Origin: Trametes villosa
Taxonomy: Eukaryota > Basidiomycota > Agaricomycetes > Polyporales > Polyporaceae
Direction: 5' to 3'
Length of the DNA: 64,000 nt
Assembly: GCA_002964805.2 (NCBI GenBank)
Contig: PUDQ02000080.1
Location: forward strand, 310,001 to 374,000
Part shown: positions 35,882 through 47,184 of the stretch, one piece after another
Layout: each line of letters opens with the position of its first letter
Position numbering within the stretch: position 1 is the first letter of the stretch
Notes under the pieces: generated by a model
Told to the model about the DNA's origin: nothing
Seen by the model: only the letters and a program-made list of their open reading frames with translations
Databases searched by the model: none
Translations under genes and position numbers: made by a program

Positions 35882-37711
35882 TCACCATAAGGCCGGGTTC
35901 CCCCTCTCTGCTCCGCGAGGGTATGGGCCAGAAGGAACCGCGTGCGCCGCAATCCCACCAGACGATTCGCTCGCCGAAGGCTTGGCTCGACGATGCTCGG
36001 GCTCCGCGGAGAGTGACATGGACGTCGGCACGGGGATCGGCAGCTCGGGAGGGATGAAGTTCAGGTCCACGTTCCGACGGGCGAGCGCCTCGCTTCCCAA
36101 CAAGAACATCTGGGCGACGGTCAACTCCCGGAGATTGGGGAGCGCTTCGTAGAACGCCTCGAACGCCTCTGCGGACGCTTCCACCCTTCTGAGCGTGACA
36201 GATAGGGCGCGGGGGAAGACTGGCCGCCCGTCGTCGGAGCTCCCACGACACGCCATCTTCGCGCAGGCCCAGAGAAGGATGTCGGCGTCCATCGTCTCGT
36301 CACACCCAGGAGCAGAAGCGTCCTCGAGGACGACGTTTTCCACCGCGGTGAGGTCGATGCTGCTCAGCAACGTTGCCGCCGCCTGCACATCGTCGTAGCC
36401 GAAGTCCAGTGTCTTGAGATCGGGAAGTGCGAAGGAGGGCGGCCGACTTTCTGGACTACAGGAGGTGGCGCGCGTAGGACATTGCGGACCGGACGCGCGA
36501 ATCGTCAAGGATTCCAGCGATCGGCAAGCCCCCACGATGTCATTGAACTCCTTCTGGCTGGGGCGGACGTCCAGGCAATGGTACGACAGCTCTAGATGCC
36601 GAAGACCCGACTGCCCTGGCAACGAGGGAAGGAGAGAAGGTAGAGAAGACCAGTTGAGGTGGACACCTGACAGCGATAGTTGTCGAAGACGAGGGAGCAG
36701 CGGACTTTGCGTGGGCGTGGAAAGGCGTTCGCGGGCGGACAGGAGCCCACTGAATGGCAGGTGTGATACATGCCGCCGCTCTGGAGGGCTGAAGTGGGGA
36801 TGATAGCTGACGAACTCGTTGCAGCGCATGAGGACCAGGTTTTCCAGAAGAGGAAGACTCTTGGGCAAGGGACTCGGACACGACACGAACGCCGGATCTT
36901 CGAAGCTCAGGCACTCGAGCGCGGTCTCCATTGGCGCCCATCTATCCGTCAAGATGGCAAGGGAGCGCATGCGGGCGATGTGCGGGAGTAGAATGTTCAG
37001 GGCGTAGTGCATGTGTTCGACCCTGAACGGGTGAGCGTAATCGTATGTCTCGTCGATGTATGGGCTGACGATGGCGCCTATCGAGCTGCAGGGAACAAAG
37101 AGCCGGTCAGCGCAGGTCCACACGCACGTCAACGAGAAGACGTACTCGCTCTCCGAAAAGTCCCAGTCGGGGTTCCGGGCGTCGATGTAGACGTCCAATG
37201 GGCACCTCCCAGACCGCGACACGTATCTGGCGACCGAGGGGAACAGTCTTCCCTCTCCGCCATACACGAGGTCTCCGATCGTGACGCAAATTCGGGTCCA
37301 TAGCTGGGGGGTACCAAGAGCGACCTCGCGCCAATGCCTGCTCACCGCCGCGAAGACGTCCGGCGGAGTCGACGAGGAGGACATGCAGGGAGAGATGTCA
37401 TTCCTGCCATCGCTGTGTTCCGATCCATTCCCTCCGCTGGTCTCTTCTGGCACCTCCTCTTCCTGTTCCACGTCCTCCGCGTCCGGCGTGTGCGCTCCGA
37501 GGATGAAGATGTACGAGAGGAGCTCGACGGGGAGCCTCGCGATCGGCGCCTGGTACGTCGCGTTTGCCATTCGTATCGACTGGGGGACTTGCCGGTGCGA
37601 GGAGCCGAGCCAGAGAGTGAGCTGCTGCTTATAGCGCGACGCTGTGTCCGGCGCTGGTGCCGTCGCAGCGTCGCGTTGCGTGGGGACTGTAGCAGTGAGC
37701 GACCGACGCAT
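35882..37711 (-). CDS. F-box protein with leucine-rich C-terminal region
   Basis: An F-box-like protein of 609 residues, probably a substrate receptor of an SCF ubiquitin ligase. The F-box core is IARLPVELLSYIFILGA near residues 58-74, followed by an acidic low-complexity insert (about 79-110), then VSRHWREVALGTPQLW, the usual second half of basidiomycete F-box domains. The rest contains leucine-rich segments (LENLVLMRC, LRQLSLSGVHL, LRHLELSYH, LESLTIRASG). The gene reads as a single open frame. A 42-bp segment at about 37088-37129 has intron-like ends (GTGCGT...CTGCAG, with a branch-like GCTGAC) and is a multiple of three, so it may be spliced out. A decayed copy lies at 54787-55968. Such F-box genes form large, fast-evolving families in Agaricomycetes. 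Confidence 0.85.
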   Translation of the reverse strand: MRRSLTATVPTQRDAATAPAPDTASRYKQQLTLWLGSSHRQVPQSIRMANATYQAPIARLPVELLSYIFILGAHTPDAEDVEQEEEVPEETSGGNGSEHSDGRNDISPCMSSSSTPPDVFAAVSRHWREVALGTPQLWTRICVTIGDLVYGGEGRLFPSVARYVSRSGRCPLDVYIDARNPDWDFSESEYVFSLTCVWTCADRLFVPCSSIGAIVSPYIDETYDYAHPFRVEHMHYALNILLPHIARMRSLAILTDRWAPMETALECLSFEDPAFVSCPSPLPKSLPLLENLVLMRCNEFVSYHPHFSPPERRHVSHLPFSGLLSARERLSTPTQSPLLPRLRQLSLSGVHLNWSSLPSLLPSLPGQSGLRHLELSYHCLDVRPSQKEFNDIVGACRSLESLTIRASGPQCPTRATSCSPESRPPSFALPDLKTLDFGYDDVQAAATLLSSIDLTAVENVVLEDASAPGCDETMDADILLWACAKMACRGSSDDGRPVFPRALSVTLRRVEASAEAFEAFYEALPNLRELTVAQMFLLGSEALARRNVDLNFIPPELPIPVPTSMSLSAEPEHRRAKPSASESSGGIAAHAVPSGPYPRGAERGNPALW

Positions 37712-38508
37712 TCTTCACGGACAGCCTTGGACGTCGGGGCGACGGTGCAGCGACAGATGGATCATCGACATCATGTTATGAGTGATTTCGCTCCCGTCGG
37801 TGCTTCTGTGCGCTCTCTGCTCTTTTGTCTACGACGCCTGATGGCGCGCCTCCCCCGGCGAGAGAACAAAAGGGCTTTCAAAGGCGGCATCAGCTCGTAA
37901 GATCCCATCGGCGTACTTCTGCCCATTCTTTATTGTGTTGACGTCTCCGCCGGACCGCGCATCGCCGGCGCCTGAGCGCGAATAGTGATCTCGTTCCCAT
38001 CGAGTTCACATGGCCACAGCGCTACCTTACCCGATGCAGCTCTTTGCTTGACGCTACCAGTTCGGGACGCCTCATGCATTGCCCGTCGTCGGGGCATATG
38101 TACTGACGGCTGTTGAAAGGAAATCAGGATCGCGATGTGTATGTTCGCTTGCCTATCGCCCTGCCTGCGAGGCGGGCACGGCGCCACCCGATAAGTCAAG
38201 TGCTGTAGTTCGTCCCCCATCGAACAAGCTCATAGCCGGAGTCGACGGGCCTCCATCCGGCATGGCAGTTCCCTCACGTTGTGGGGTTCCAAGTAGCGCT
38301 TTACGCTCTCCCGACGATCACGATACAGACCCTCTCGTCTGCCGGTCTGAATCTATTGCACGGGGGTGCATCCTGGCAGCCGTTACGGCTCGACGTTCTC
38401 GCAGAACGCAAGATTATTCACCAGAACCACTCACGTACTCGGTCATGCGACCCAATAGGTCCCGTCGTACGTCCCGCTCCTCCTTCGTTCAACGGAGACG
38501 GCCGCGCA
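37712..38508. other. Divergent promoter region (F-box / SMP-30-like)
   Basis: About 800 bp between the divergent starts of the F-box gene (-) and the SMP-30-like gene (+). In block B most of this region (equivalent to about 37230-38212) is deleted. No clear TATA box was found. Confidence 0.45.
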
Positions 38509-40216
38509 ATGACGCCACAAGGCTCGAAACGCGCTGTACAAAAGCCCACGGGGACTCAAGAACCAGTCGACAAACCGTCCAGACCCCGCACCCAGAAGAT
38601 GGTCGCAGCATCCAGCATCGCCGCCATTACCATCGGCCTCGCTTCGTGGGCATATGCCACATCGCAAGCGCAGCCGGCCCCGCAGCCGCAGCCACAGTCC
38701 GGGGGCGCGAACGCGACCGTGAGCTTACCGCCACAAGCTGTGGTACGTACATCTCTTCGCGCACGAAGCCGCGTCCATCACGCTCAGCCTCTATGCTTCC
38801 TGGGGATCTCGCGACCGCGCCTGTGCTGCTGCGGTGCTGCTGGGATGCTGCGCGCAGCTCGTCGACCCGCGCTCGTTCGCGGTGCTGGGAAACGGCGGGG
38901 CGTTCCGCGAGTCCGCGTTCACGGAGTTCCTTAACCCGACGAACACGAGCCCGCCGTTCTTCCAAGTGTTCGACCCCGCGTTCCTGCGCCTCCTCGGCCC
39001 GAGCGCGACGGTCCGGGCGGTCGCGGCGAACCCGACGTTTGCCTTCGCGCACGAGGCGCCGATCTGGGTGCCGAGCACGGACGAGGTGTTCTTCGCGAGC
39101 AACGACGGCGGCGCGCTCGGGATGAGCGACATCGACCACAACAATCAGGTGTCGAAGATCAGCCTGAAGGACGTTGCGGCTGCGATCAAGGCCGCAGGGC
39201 ACGGCACTGCCGCCGTCAATGTGTCTGTCACGAAGGTGCGTAGTCGCGCTACGCGAGGCTGGGGAAGTGATTGTGGCTTGACACTGACGGGCGATCCCAG
39301 CTCGACCTCCCGGATACGATCCAGATGACGAACGGCGGTACGGGTCCCTTCTTCGGGAACCTGATCCTGATCAACTCTGGGCGTGGGCCACTGCCTCCCT
39401 CGGTCGCCCTTGTCAACCCAGCCCCGCCCCACAACACCACCGTGCTCGTCGACAACTTCTTCGGCAGGCAATTCAACTCGCTCAACGATGCGAAGATCCG
39501 CCCTGGGACCAACAAGATCTTCTTCACGGACGTGACGTGAGTTCCGCTCGCAAACTGTACGTCTGCTGGTGGTTGACTGAGAGCGCGTACAGCTATGGGT
39601 TCCTGAACCACTTCCGCCCTACCCCCCTTATTCCGAACCAGGTGTACCGCCTCGACCCCGAGACGAGGGCGCTACGCGTGGTCGCGGACGGGTTCGACAA
39701 GTGCAACGGAATCGCGTTCAGCAGAGACGGCAAGACTGCGTTTGTGTACGCACAGCAGCTTCCTCCGTTCCGGTGCGGATTCTGACAGGTGGGGAGCAGA
39801 TCCGACACGGGCGCAAACGCCGGCTTCCTCGGTAACAACCAGACACACCCGGCAACGATGTACGTCGCCGCCCTCATTCTTGCGTGTCGTGTAGGACTGG
39901 ACACTCACCTCTTCGCAGCTACGCCTTCGACGTCGACCCGAAGACGGAGGCGTTCAAGAACCGCCGCGTGTTCGCGTACGTCGACACCGGGATCGCGGAC
40001 GGCATGCAGCTCGACGCGGACGACAACCTGTACGCAGGCTGCGGGGACGGCGTGCACGTGTGGAGCCCCGAGGGCACGCTGCTTGGAAAGATCTTCCTCG
40101 GCACGACGTCCGCCAACCTCGTCTTTGCGGGCGATCGGCGGGTGGTAATCATGGCGGAGACGGCGATATTCCTCGCGGAGATCGACGCGAAGGCGAACAA
40201 GCTCTCGTTCCCGTGA
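38509..40216 (+). CDS. SMP-30/gluconolactonase-like beta-propeller protein
   Basis: A calcium-dependent lactonase-type protein of 452 residues. Exons 38509-38742, 38858-39235, 39301-39536, 39593-39745, 39800-39859 and 39919-40216 join with exact phases. An N-terminal hydrophobic segment (MVAASSIAAITIGLASWAYA) after a basic stretch suggests a signal anchor or, if the ATG at 38599 is used, a signal peptide. The propeller domain shows the family pattern: FAHEAPIWVPSTDEVFFASN near the start, then FTDVTYGFLNHF, NQVYRLDPET, DGFDKCNGIAFSRDGKTAFV and GIADGMQLDADDNLYAGCGDGVHVW. The Glu of HEAP, the Asn of CNGIAFS and the Asp of DGMQLD are the usual metal-binding positions. The enzyme may hydrolyse sugar or aromatic lactones; the substrate is unknown. 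A decayed copy is at 56120-56935. Intron 1 is 115 bp, longer than usual. Confidence 0.88.
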
Positions 40217-40440
40217 GCCACAGGCCCCCCGGATCAGGCTATGACGAAAATGGTGCCAGGATGAACCGGCTGTCGAGGTCCCGGCTTTCATGATATAGTA
40301 AAAGATGATGCTCACGATATCGGTGATGTCCCCATGAATGACATTGTATTGCCTTCTCGTGGTAGGAGGGGAAGATGCGCCGGCTAGCCACAGCAAGGCA
40401 CGCCGGCGCGACACAGTGAATGAGCACGGAGCTCTCACTG

Positions 40441-41591
40441 TTATGAACTACGAACAAAGTTCGCTGCGGGCCCGCTTCTCTTCATGACGCCAAGGTTAGC
40501 TACGCGGGAGAAGGTCGTAAGCTATAAGCTGGCGCGCACGTCTGAGGCCGTTGCTCACCTGGTCGACGCGTCCAGCCCTTGGTCTTCGCCTTGTTCGCGT
40601 CGCCCTTGACGTTCAAGCTATGCTTAAGGAACTTGTTCACTCGCCGTGGGGGAGGAAGACCTTTTGTGGCAGCGGGAGAAATGGCCTCGGAAGATTTTGG
40701 CAGCGTACGGATAGTGCGCGACCTTAGATGCGGTAAGACATGAGCTGGATGTATGCGCGACGGAGAATCACAGACGTACCCCAGGACGATGTCCTTCGTA
40801 GAACGCTTTGCTCGTCTCCGTTTTTGTGGGGGAGACGCACGCGCGCGTGAGGGCGCAGTGTCCTCGTCGTCGAACGTGATCTTCGTATTGCGCGGTGTAG
40901 AGAGCGCGGACTTGAAGAGATGGTCGGGGAGGTAGTTGCGGTTTTTTGCAGGAGCTTTCGACGTCGAGGGCTGGAAAGCTTCTTCCTCCTCTTCGTCCTC
41001 GTCCTCTTCGCTTCCCGACTCCATCTCCTCGTCTTCGTCTTCCTCCTCGTCCTCTTCGTCGTCCATCTCCTCGCCCTCATCGTCATCTTCAGACATGCCT
41101 TCCTCGTCATTGTCGTCCTCCACGGCGCCGGCATCCTCTCCACCGAACCCTTCGAACGCGGAGCCTTCCTCTTCGTCTGAGCCCTCCAGGTCCGAGTCTT
41201 CCTCTTCCGCATCCCTCATGGCCCGCGCCATCCGCTCCTCTAGCGCGCTCCTGCCAGAAGCACCGGCCTCTCCCTCGCTAGCATCCTCGTCGTCCGAGAA
41301 GTCTGCCTCTGCCACCTCCGCGCCCTTCCCTCGCGTCGCCTTCTCCCAGTGACTTGGCGCGGCGTCCTTCGCCTTTCCCTTCCCCGCGGTCTTTGTATCG
41401 GCGGCGCGCGCCTTCAGCTTGTGGTCGGTTGAGCGGTTCTTCTCCTTCTGCTTGAGCTTCTGTGCGGCCTGGAACTGGCGGACGGCCTCCTGCTCGCCTT
41501 TTGCGGCCTTCTTGGACGACCCGAAGGAGAAGGCCTCTGGCGCGTCGTCGTCGCTCGACTCGGCAGCGTCAGCGTGTTTTCGTTTGGCCAT
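40441..41591 (-). CDS. Nucleolar U3 snoRNA-associated protein, Bud21/Utp16-like
   Basis: A protein of 344 residues, probably in the nucleolar small-subunit processome for 18S rRNA maturation. Exons from the start: 40780-41591, 40559-40722 and 40441-40499. Phases close. The first 100 residues are Lys/Ala-rich with a charged helix (QFQAAQKLKQKEKN). Residues about 100-200 are extremely acidic, mostly Asp/Glu. After this comes the conserved part YLPDHLFKSAL, DIVLGSRTIRTLP, KFLKHSL and the short C-terminal WTRRPANLGVMKRSGPAANFV, which fits the U3-associated Bud21 family. Intron 1 is 57 bp and in frame, so an unspliced read-through form would also stay open. The gene is convergent with the SMP-30-like gene, 224 bp apart. 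Family assignment rests on these C-terminal motifs and is moderate. Confidence 0.8.
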
Positions 41592-42259
41592 TTTAGCAAA
41601 AAGATAGAGTCAAAGCAGAGCTAGTGTGTGTTGCGTTATACCGGGGAAGTACAAGCAGGCGAGTCGGATGAGTGCAAAAGTACTTTTGGGCGCTAATGGT
41701 ATGTATTGCCCAAATTTGGTACCTGATCGGGTGGTGTCGTTCAGCGCCAAAACGATTCACCCCTCCCCGCAGTACTCCGCCACTTGCGTCGATATCTCCG
41801 CGAAAGATGCCGGCCAACGCTCTTCTTCGCATCTTGAACGCCCGCAAATTTGCCAGCTGCTCAACGCAGAAGCAAACAAGCCGTGAGGTCGTGTAAAAAC
41901 GTGAGTTCCGTTGCCGCAAACAGCCGACCTTGCTCACACCGCCTGTCCACGTGCAGTGCAGGTTGTCCATTCCAGGGCAGCTGGGTCAAAGTCGGGCTGA
42001 ACAGCCTCTGCGGTCGACGTAGGCGACAGACGGGCGAGTCACCGCCCAGGAAGCCTCGGACTCGGCGCCGGACGCCTCGGCACGCTGCTCTCCATAACGG
42101 CCGCTCTGCCAAGGAGTCAAGGACCGCATTCTACTCACGCCGGGGGAGCGCCCAGCCCTTGCCTTATAAGCCTTCCGTCATCATCTGCCACGGCTGTGCA
42201 TTCCATATACACCCCCTTCCTTTCGTACCACCACCCACGCCAGCGATAAATAATCCAAG
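41592..42259. other. Divergent promoter region (Bud21-like / metacaspase)
   Basis: 668 bp between divergent starts. A TATA-like element lies at 42165-42170 before the metacaspase. Nothing else was recognised. Confidence 0.5.
42165..42170 (+). promoter_or_regulatory. TATA-like element of metacaspase gene
   Basis: TATAAG about 90 bp upstream of the metacaspase ATG, in a GC-rich context. Motif-based call. Confidence 0.45.
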
Positions 42260-44591
42260 ATGATGTGGGATCTCAGCGGAGGAGCGGGCGGCGGACAAGG
42301 ATCGCCGCCGTACTACGCTCAACAGCCCCAGCCGCAGCAGCAGTATGGATACGCTCCATCGCCTCATCCACCGTGCGTACACACCTTGTGGCGATGCGAT
42401 CCAAATCTTACGACGATTCTGTCACAGCTTTCCCTCCCCGTAGGTCCTCGTGCACGGTAGACAAACTCTCCGCTGATCGTATTCTTAGCCCCGGAGGCTA
42501 CGGCGCGTACTCCTCAGGGCCTGCGCCGGCCCCGTTCATGCCCATTGGCGCCCCGGGATCAGGTCCGTAATAAATCCCGGCTCTATATTGTCTGACGCCC
42601 TCTGACTAAACGACAGATAATATCATGGTAGACAGGCACAGGGGAAGCTCCGGGTTTGTACACGTTAACGCCACCACTATCCAAGCGAGAGAGATTGATG
42701 AGTTCATGCAGACCCTGGGTACTTCCTGGAACACCGTCATCAGCCCCCGCGCCTCGCTCTCCGTTTACAATCCACATTCAGTCCCACCGCACGAGCCATC
42801 AGTCGCACTCGCATTCTCACTCGCACCATCATAGCAGCAGCCATGGTCACTCTTCGCGGCCTACTGTCGCCCAGCACAGTAGCACTCCCGCTAAACCCGC
42901 CAAACCTGCTAAACCTGCTAGTGTGTTCTACAGTCTTTGCCCACTCGGCCAATTTCTGACAGTCGCTGCCAAATGCAGAGCATCGTCCGGCGCCGGATCC
43001 GATACAGTACCTCAAGCCGGTCTCCTCATCGAGCCATGCCGATCATCACTTCATGTACTCCAAGTGCACCGGCCAGAAGAAGGCCCTATGCGTACGTATA
43101 GCACCACTCGGATGCCATACTGGGGCTGAGTCTGATTGTCGTTTGAATTATAGATTGGCATCAACTACAACGGCCAGGCTAACCAGCTTTACGGCTGTGT
43201 GAACGACGCGCGGAACGTCCAAGGCTTCCTCATGCGTGCGTTCCTTCGATCTTGTGGCATGATGGCGTCGCTGACTTACGGTTGGATAGGTCACGGCTAC
43301 AAGGCAAAGAACATCGTCCTCCTGACCGACGACGCGAAGGACGCACGGCTCCTGCCGACACGCGCGAACATCTTGAACATGATGCACTGGCTTGTGCAGG
43401 ACGCGCACCCGCACGACTCGCTGTTCTTCCACTGTATGCGCGCCGCTGCTTCGCTTCATACCAGGAGCTGAATTGTCCCCTGCAGATTCCGGACACGGTG
43501 GGCAGGTCGAGGACAAGAACGGAGACGAAATCGACGGCTTCGACGAAGGTATGCACCTCACATTGGCCGTACTGCAGATGCTGACGCGCATATATGCGGT
43601 AGTTATCTTCCCGTTGGACCACAAATCCTCCGGGTACATTGTCGACGATGTGAGTGACTGGAAGACGTGCGTTGTGGAGGACAGCGTGCTGACGCTAGCA
43701 CTATAGCTGATGCATACCATCATGGTGAAGTCGCTGCCCGCAGGGTGCAGACTCACAGTACGTCGTCTAAACCGTATACTGCCTGTATTGCGCTGATATC
43801 GGCTTGCATAGGCTGTCTTCGATGTACGTGTAACCTATGTTCTGAGCGTACTGCTGACTTACTGAGGTATATGCATTATAGTCGTGCCACTCCGGCTCCG
43901 TGCTAGGTGAGCTTTATATTCCTACTCCCTCGTCCGTATCGCGCTGAACACGACTCGTTTCAGACCTCCCATACCTCGTAAGCATCCTCGTACCATCCGT
44001 AGCTATTGCTACCCACTCACATCATCCCTGTAGTACTCTTCCGACGGCCGCGTCAAGGGGAGCCAAGTGAAGAACAAGTGGTTCGACTACAAGTCGACGC
44101 CCGCGGACGTGGTCAGTCTATCGCTCTCGAACATCGTCCGACGACGCCGAGGCACTGACTCCTCGCGCGCGCGTATGCGTAGATCTCGTGGAGCGGATGC
44201 AAGGACTCGCAGACGAGCGCAGACACGTGGGAGCAGGGCGTCGCGACCGGCGCGATGAGCCACGTGAGCATCCTCTTCCTCCCTCCCACCGTCTGGTCGC
44301 TAACCGTGCCTTCGCAGGCCTTCATGTCCTCCCTCCGTGCGTCCCCCTTCTTTCCATTGCACCGAGCTGAGGCTGACCGTCTCCGTGCGCGCAGATGAGA
44401 ACCCGAACCAGACGTACCAGGAGCTCCTGCGCTCGATACGCGTCATCCTCAAGAAGAAATATAGTCAGAAGGCGCAGCTCTCTAGCTCGCACCGCATCGT
44501 GCGTTACTCCCTCCTTTACATCCCGCTGCGACGCGTCGCTGACGTGCGCGCGATGATTCCGCAGGACACGAACCTCCGCTTCATCATCTGA
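42260..44591 (+). CDS. Type I metacaspase
   Basis: A cysteine peptidase cleaving after Arg/Lys, linked in fungi to protein quality control and regulated death. The N-terminal prodomain is rich in Gln/Pro/Gly and then Ser/His/Lys. The peptidase domain starts at YSKCTGQKKALCIGINYNGQ. The catalytic His is in FFHYSGHGGQVEDK, joined across the intron 43434-43485. The catalytic Cys is in AVFDSCHSGSVLDLPYL, joined over three introns. The end is SSSHRIDTNLRFII. Well-defined exons include 42260-42372, 42489-42562, 42979-43091, 43154-43235, 43290-43433, 43486-43548, 43603-43649, 43707-43757, 43812-43823, 43882-43906, 43964-43977, 44034-44111, 44183-44263, 44318-44336, 44395-44498 and 44565-44591. The His/Ser-rich prodomain exon ends at 42920, but its 5' boundary between 42563 and 42781 is unresolved. 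Exons of 12 and 14 nt flank the catalytic-Cys exon. Confidence 0.9.
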
Positions 44592-44965
44592 GCGCCAGCT
44601 ACAGTGAAGCCACGATCGGACTGTTCTCGCCTCATGTTGTATCTATGAACGGACTCTTTCGTCTGCCGCCTCCTTGTATGCCTTATGCTGTATGTACGCC
44701 TGCGCGCCATGCTGTGTTGTGTTGTAGCTCGCCAGATAGCTAGCCATGCCTATATCGCTGTTACGCCCTACTATCATACAAGAACACTAAATGTAATTCT
44801 ACAAAAACCCTTCGAGCGTCGGATCGGAAGCCTCAGTACTATATGAGTGGGGGGAGAAAGCATAACTTGAGTGGAGTGGGGGAGGTCGAGTCGTGTGGGA
44901 TCGCTGGGACGCATATACCAAGAGAAGCAAGGAGCGAAGGTCAGGGGAGGGGAGGGAGGTGGTGT
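44592..44965. other. Convergent spacer between metacaspase and CHK1
   Basis: 374 bp between two converging stop codons. It should contain both polyadenylation signals. No other feature was recognised. Confidence 0.5.
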
Positions 44966-47184
44966 TCACCGTGACTTCTTGTAGACGTGTGGGTTGATGA
45001 GCGGGTGCTTCGTGAGCTCCTTCCACATCGCGCGCCACTCCAGCGGGTTACCCTACAAACATCATCAGCCCCCATCCTTCCCCTCAGATCTTCAAAGATA
45101 CACTCACCACATCGCGCGCGAGCACGACCAAGCTCCCCGCATACTCGCCCACCTGGAACGGGTCGATCTCGACATACCCCTTCATGTGCAGCCTTCGCCG
45201 GTCCTTCGCGCCGACGCGCATGCGCAGCAGCGGCGCGTCGACCTCGCCTGAGGCGCGCTCGCGCGGCGGGTTCTGCTTTGCGCCGAGCGCGGAGAGCGCC
45301 TCCTGTAGCAGGGGCAGGAGCGCTGCTGGGGCGAGCGCGGCGAAGAACCGCGTGAGGTGCGGGGTGTAGCGGAACCGCGTGCCTGGCTGCGTTTGCGTCT
45401 GCGTGGTCGCACAAAGGGATATGTGTTAGCAGGAAGCGGAAGGGACGAGAAGGAGGGGGGAGGGCGGGGGACGCACGAAGAGCAGGAGCGACTGGGTGAA
45501 CTGCGAGCGCGCGTTGTGCATGACGTAGTCCCCGTCCTGGTCCGTCTCCATCGCGTCCTCGCCGCCGTCCATCTGCGGTGCCGCGATGCCCATGTCGCCG
45601 TTCGCGCGCAGCCCCGCGGTGAGGCTCTGTGCGATGACGGCCGGGCCACGCCCCGCGAGTTGGCTTGGGCTGTGTGAGGAGCGCGTTAGTGCGGGAGATG
45701 GTGGGAGATGGGTGGAAGGCGTACCGGGTGACCCAGGGGTGGCAGGCGACGTCCATGAGCGTCATGCGGTGCGCGGGGTCGACGTCGAGCATGCCGGTGA
45801 TGAGTGCTTTCGGACGTGCGTAGTATGAGGCGCAGAACGAGATCGAGGGATAGCAGGACGTACAGAGTGTGTTCTCGGGGAAGCGGCTCCACGGCTCCTC
45901 GTTGAAGCATTCGCCGGTGAGATACTGCACGAACTCGTAGCTTCCCTTCGTAGGCTCGTCCCAGGGCGTGTCTAGTCATGCGAAGCGTTGTGTGAGCGCG
46001 CGGAAGCTGCCTTCTCTACCAGACTTGCTTACTGCCTACGAGCATGGTGAAGAGGATCACACCGCTGCCCCATACGTCGATGGGCTCGGCTGCGTATGGC
46101 TCGTTTCCTCGCATCTAGAAATTTGGTCAGGCCTAATACACGACAATACGCGTGCATCTATGCAGACCTCGGGCGCGAGATAAGGCAGACTCCCACATCG
46201 CTCGGCGAGCATGCGCGTCTTGCCAGTTTCCTTGAGCTTGTATACCGCAGACAGACCGAAATCGGAAATCTTGAGAGTCCCGACTGTATCAAGCAGCAGG
46301 TTTTCGGGCTTCAGATCTCGGTGGCACACGCCCTCTTCGTGAATATATTTCTGTGATAATGATGAGTAGGCAAGCGAGGGCATACGGTCAGCTGTCAGAA
46401 CAAACCAGGCCCTCGATCATTTGACAGAAGTAGAAGTGTGCCACTTCATCTGAAATGCCCTCGTCCGGCGCTACGGGGTCATTTTCAGCGCAACAGCCTT
46501 TCGAGAAGAAGAATGGTTGCTCACCGATCTTGTCGAAGAGATCACCGCCCGCAGCCATCTCCATTAGGAGATACATGGCCGGGAAGTGGCCGGATAGGGC
46601 GGCGCGGTCGGGAAGGAGCTTAGCAGCACCGATGAGCTCGAGGATGTGCTTGTGCTTTAGGGCGCCCTGGACACGGATCTCCTTTTCGATTGCCTTGAGT
46701 TGGGCCTCGTCGGTCTCTGCGGTGATGGCGATGACTTTACAAGCGGCGACGCGGCCCTTCTCCACATTGACCGCTTGGTAAACTCTGGAGAAGTTCAGGT
46801 TAGTTGCTAAGTTGATGATCCGGGTAAGCTGCCTCTCCGCAGGAGGATATCCCCGACGTTGCTTCAACCGCCGCGCTTAGTGTACCGAGCGCCGCGGCGG
46901 AGATCATTACCCCCCAACGACAAGGCGTATTACGCGGAAAAGCGAGCCCCATTCTGTATCGCCGCCTTCGGTGTGGACGAGGATGCAAGAACAGAGAGTG
47001 ACCCCTCTCATGTCGCCACAAAGAACACAAGCGCTGGATACTTACGTGGAGAAGCCGCCGCCACCGATCTGTTTTACCAGTTTGAAGCCTGTTGATAGAG
47101 TGTATTAGCATGTTAAGACGCGTTATAGCATTGAGGTCAAGCACCTGCAACACTGGGTAGCTTGAGATTTGTATGTTCCGCCAT
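44966..47184 (-). CDS. CHK1: Checkpoint kinase CHK1
   Basis: A Ser/Thr kinase of 477 residues acting in the DNA-damage and replication checkpoint downstream of ATR/Rad3. Exons from the start: 47145-47184, 47046-47088, 46525-46784, 46406-46470, 46168-46350, 46033-46114, 45864-45971, 45725-45806, 45477-45669, 45108-45398 and 44966-45052. Phases close. Motifs: glycine loop QIGGGGFSTVYQA, VAIK-type Lys in AACKVIAI, catalytic loop CHRDLKPENLLL, ISDFGLSAVY, a CHK1-type activation segment ERCGSLPYLAPE, then PIDVWGSGVILFTMLVGNTPWDEP. The C-terminal part contains the conserved GDRRRLHMKG-like segment (KDRRRLHMKGYVEI) and WRAMWKELTKHPLINPHV, as in the CHK1 regulatory (KA1-like) domain. The third intron-separated block is preceded by a 261-bp intron, far longer than the others. 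The assignment is well supported by kinase plus C-terminal motifs. Confidence 0.9.

Larger units (their letters stand above)
31590..40216. repeat. Segmental duplication, block A
   Basis: This block carries, in order, the double zinc-cluster gene (-), an F-box gene (-) and an SMP-30-like gene (+). The same three genes in the same order and orientation recur at about 51850-56935 (block B), and noncoding stretches also match, for example 32550-33100 with 52760-53270 and 35834-35945 with 54735-54845. The boundaries are approximate, set where similarity stops being visible by eye. The middle (33300-35580) is not clearly alignable with block B. Confidence 0.8.

Noticed and set aside
40946..41352. 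Ser- and Leu-rich frames on +
   Set aside because: They are the complement of the acidic tract in the Bud21-like gene.
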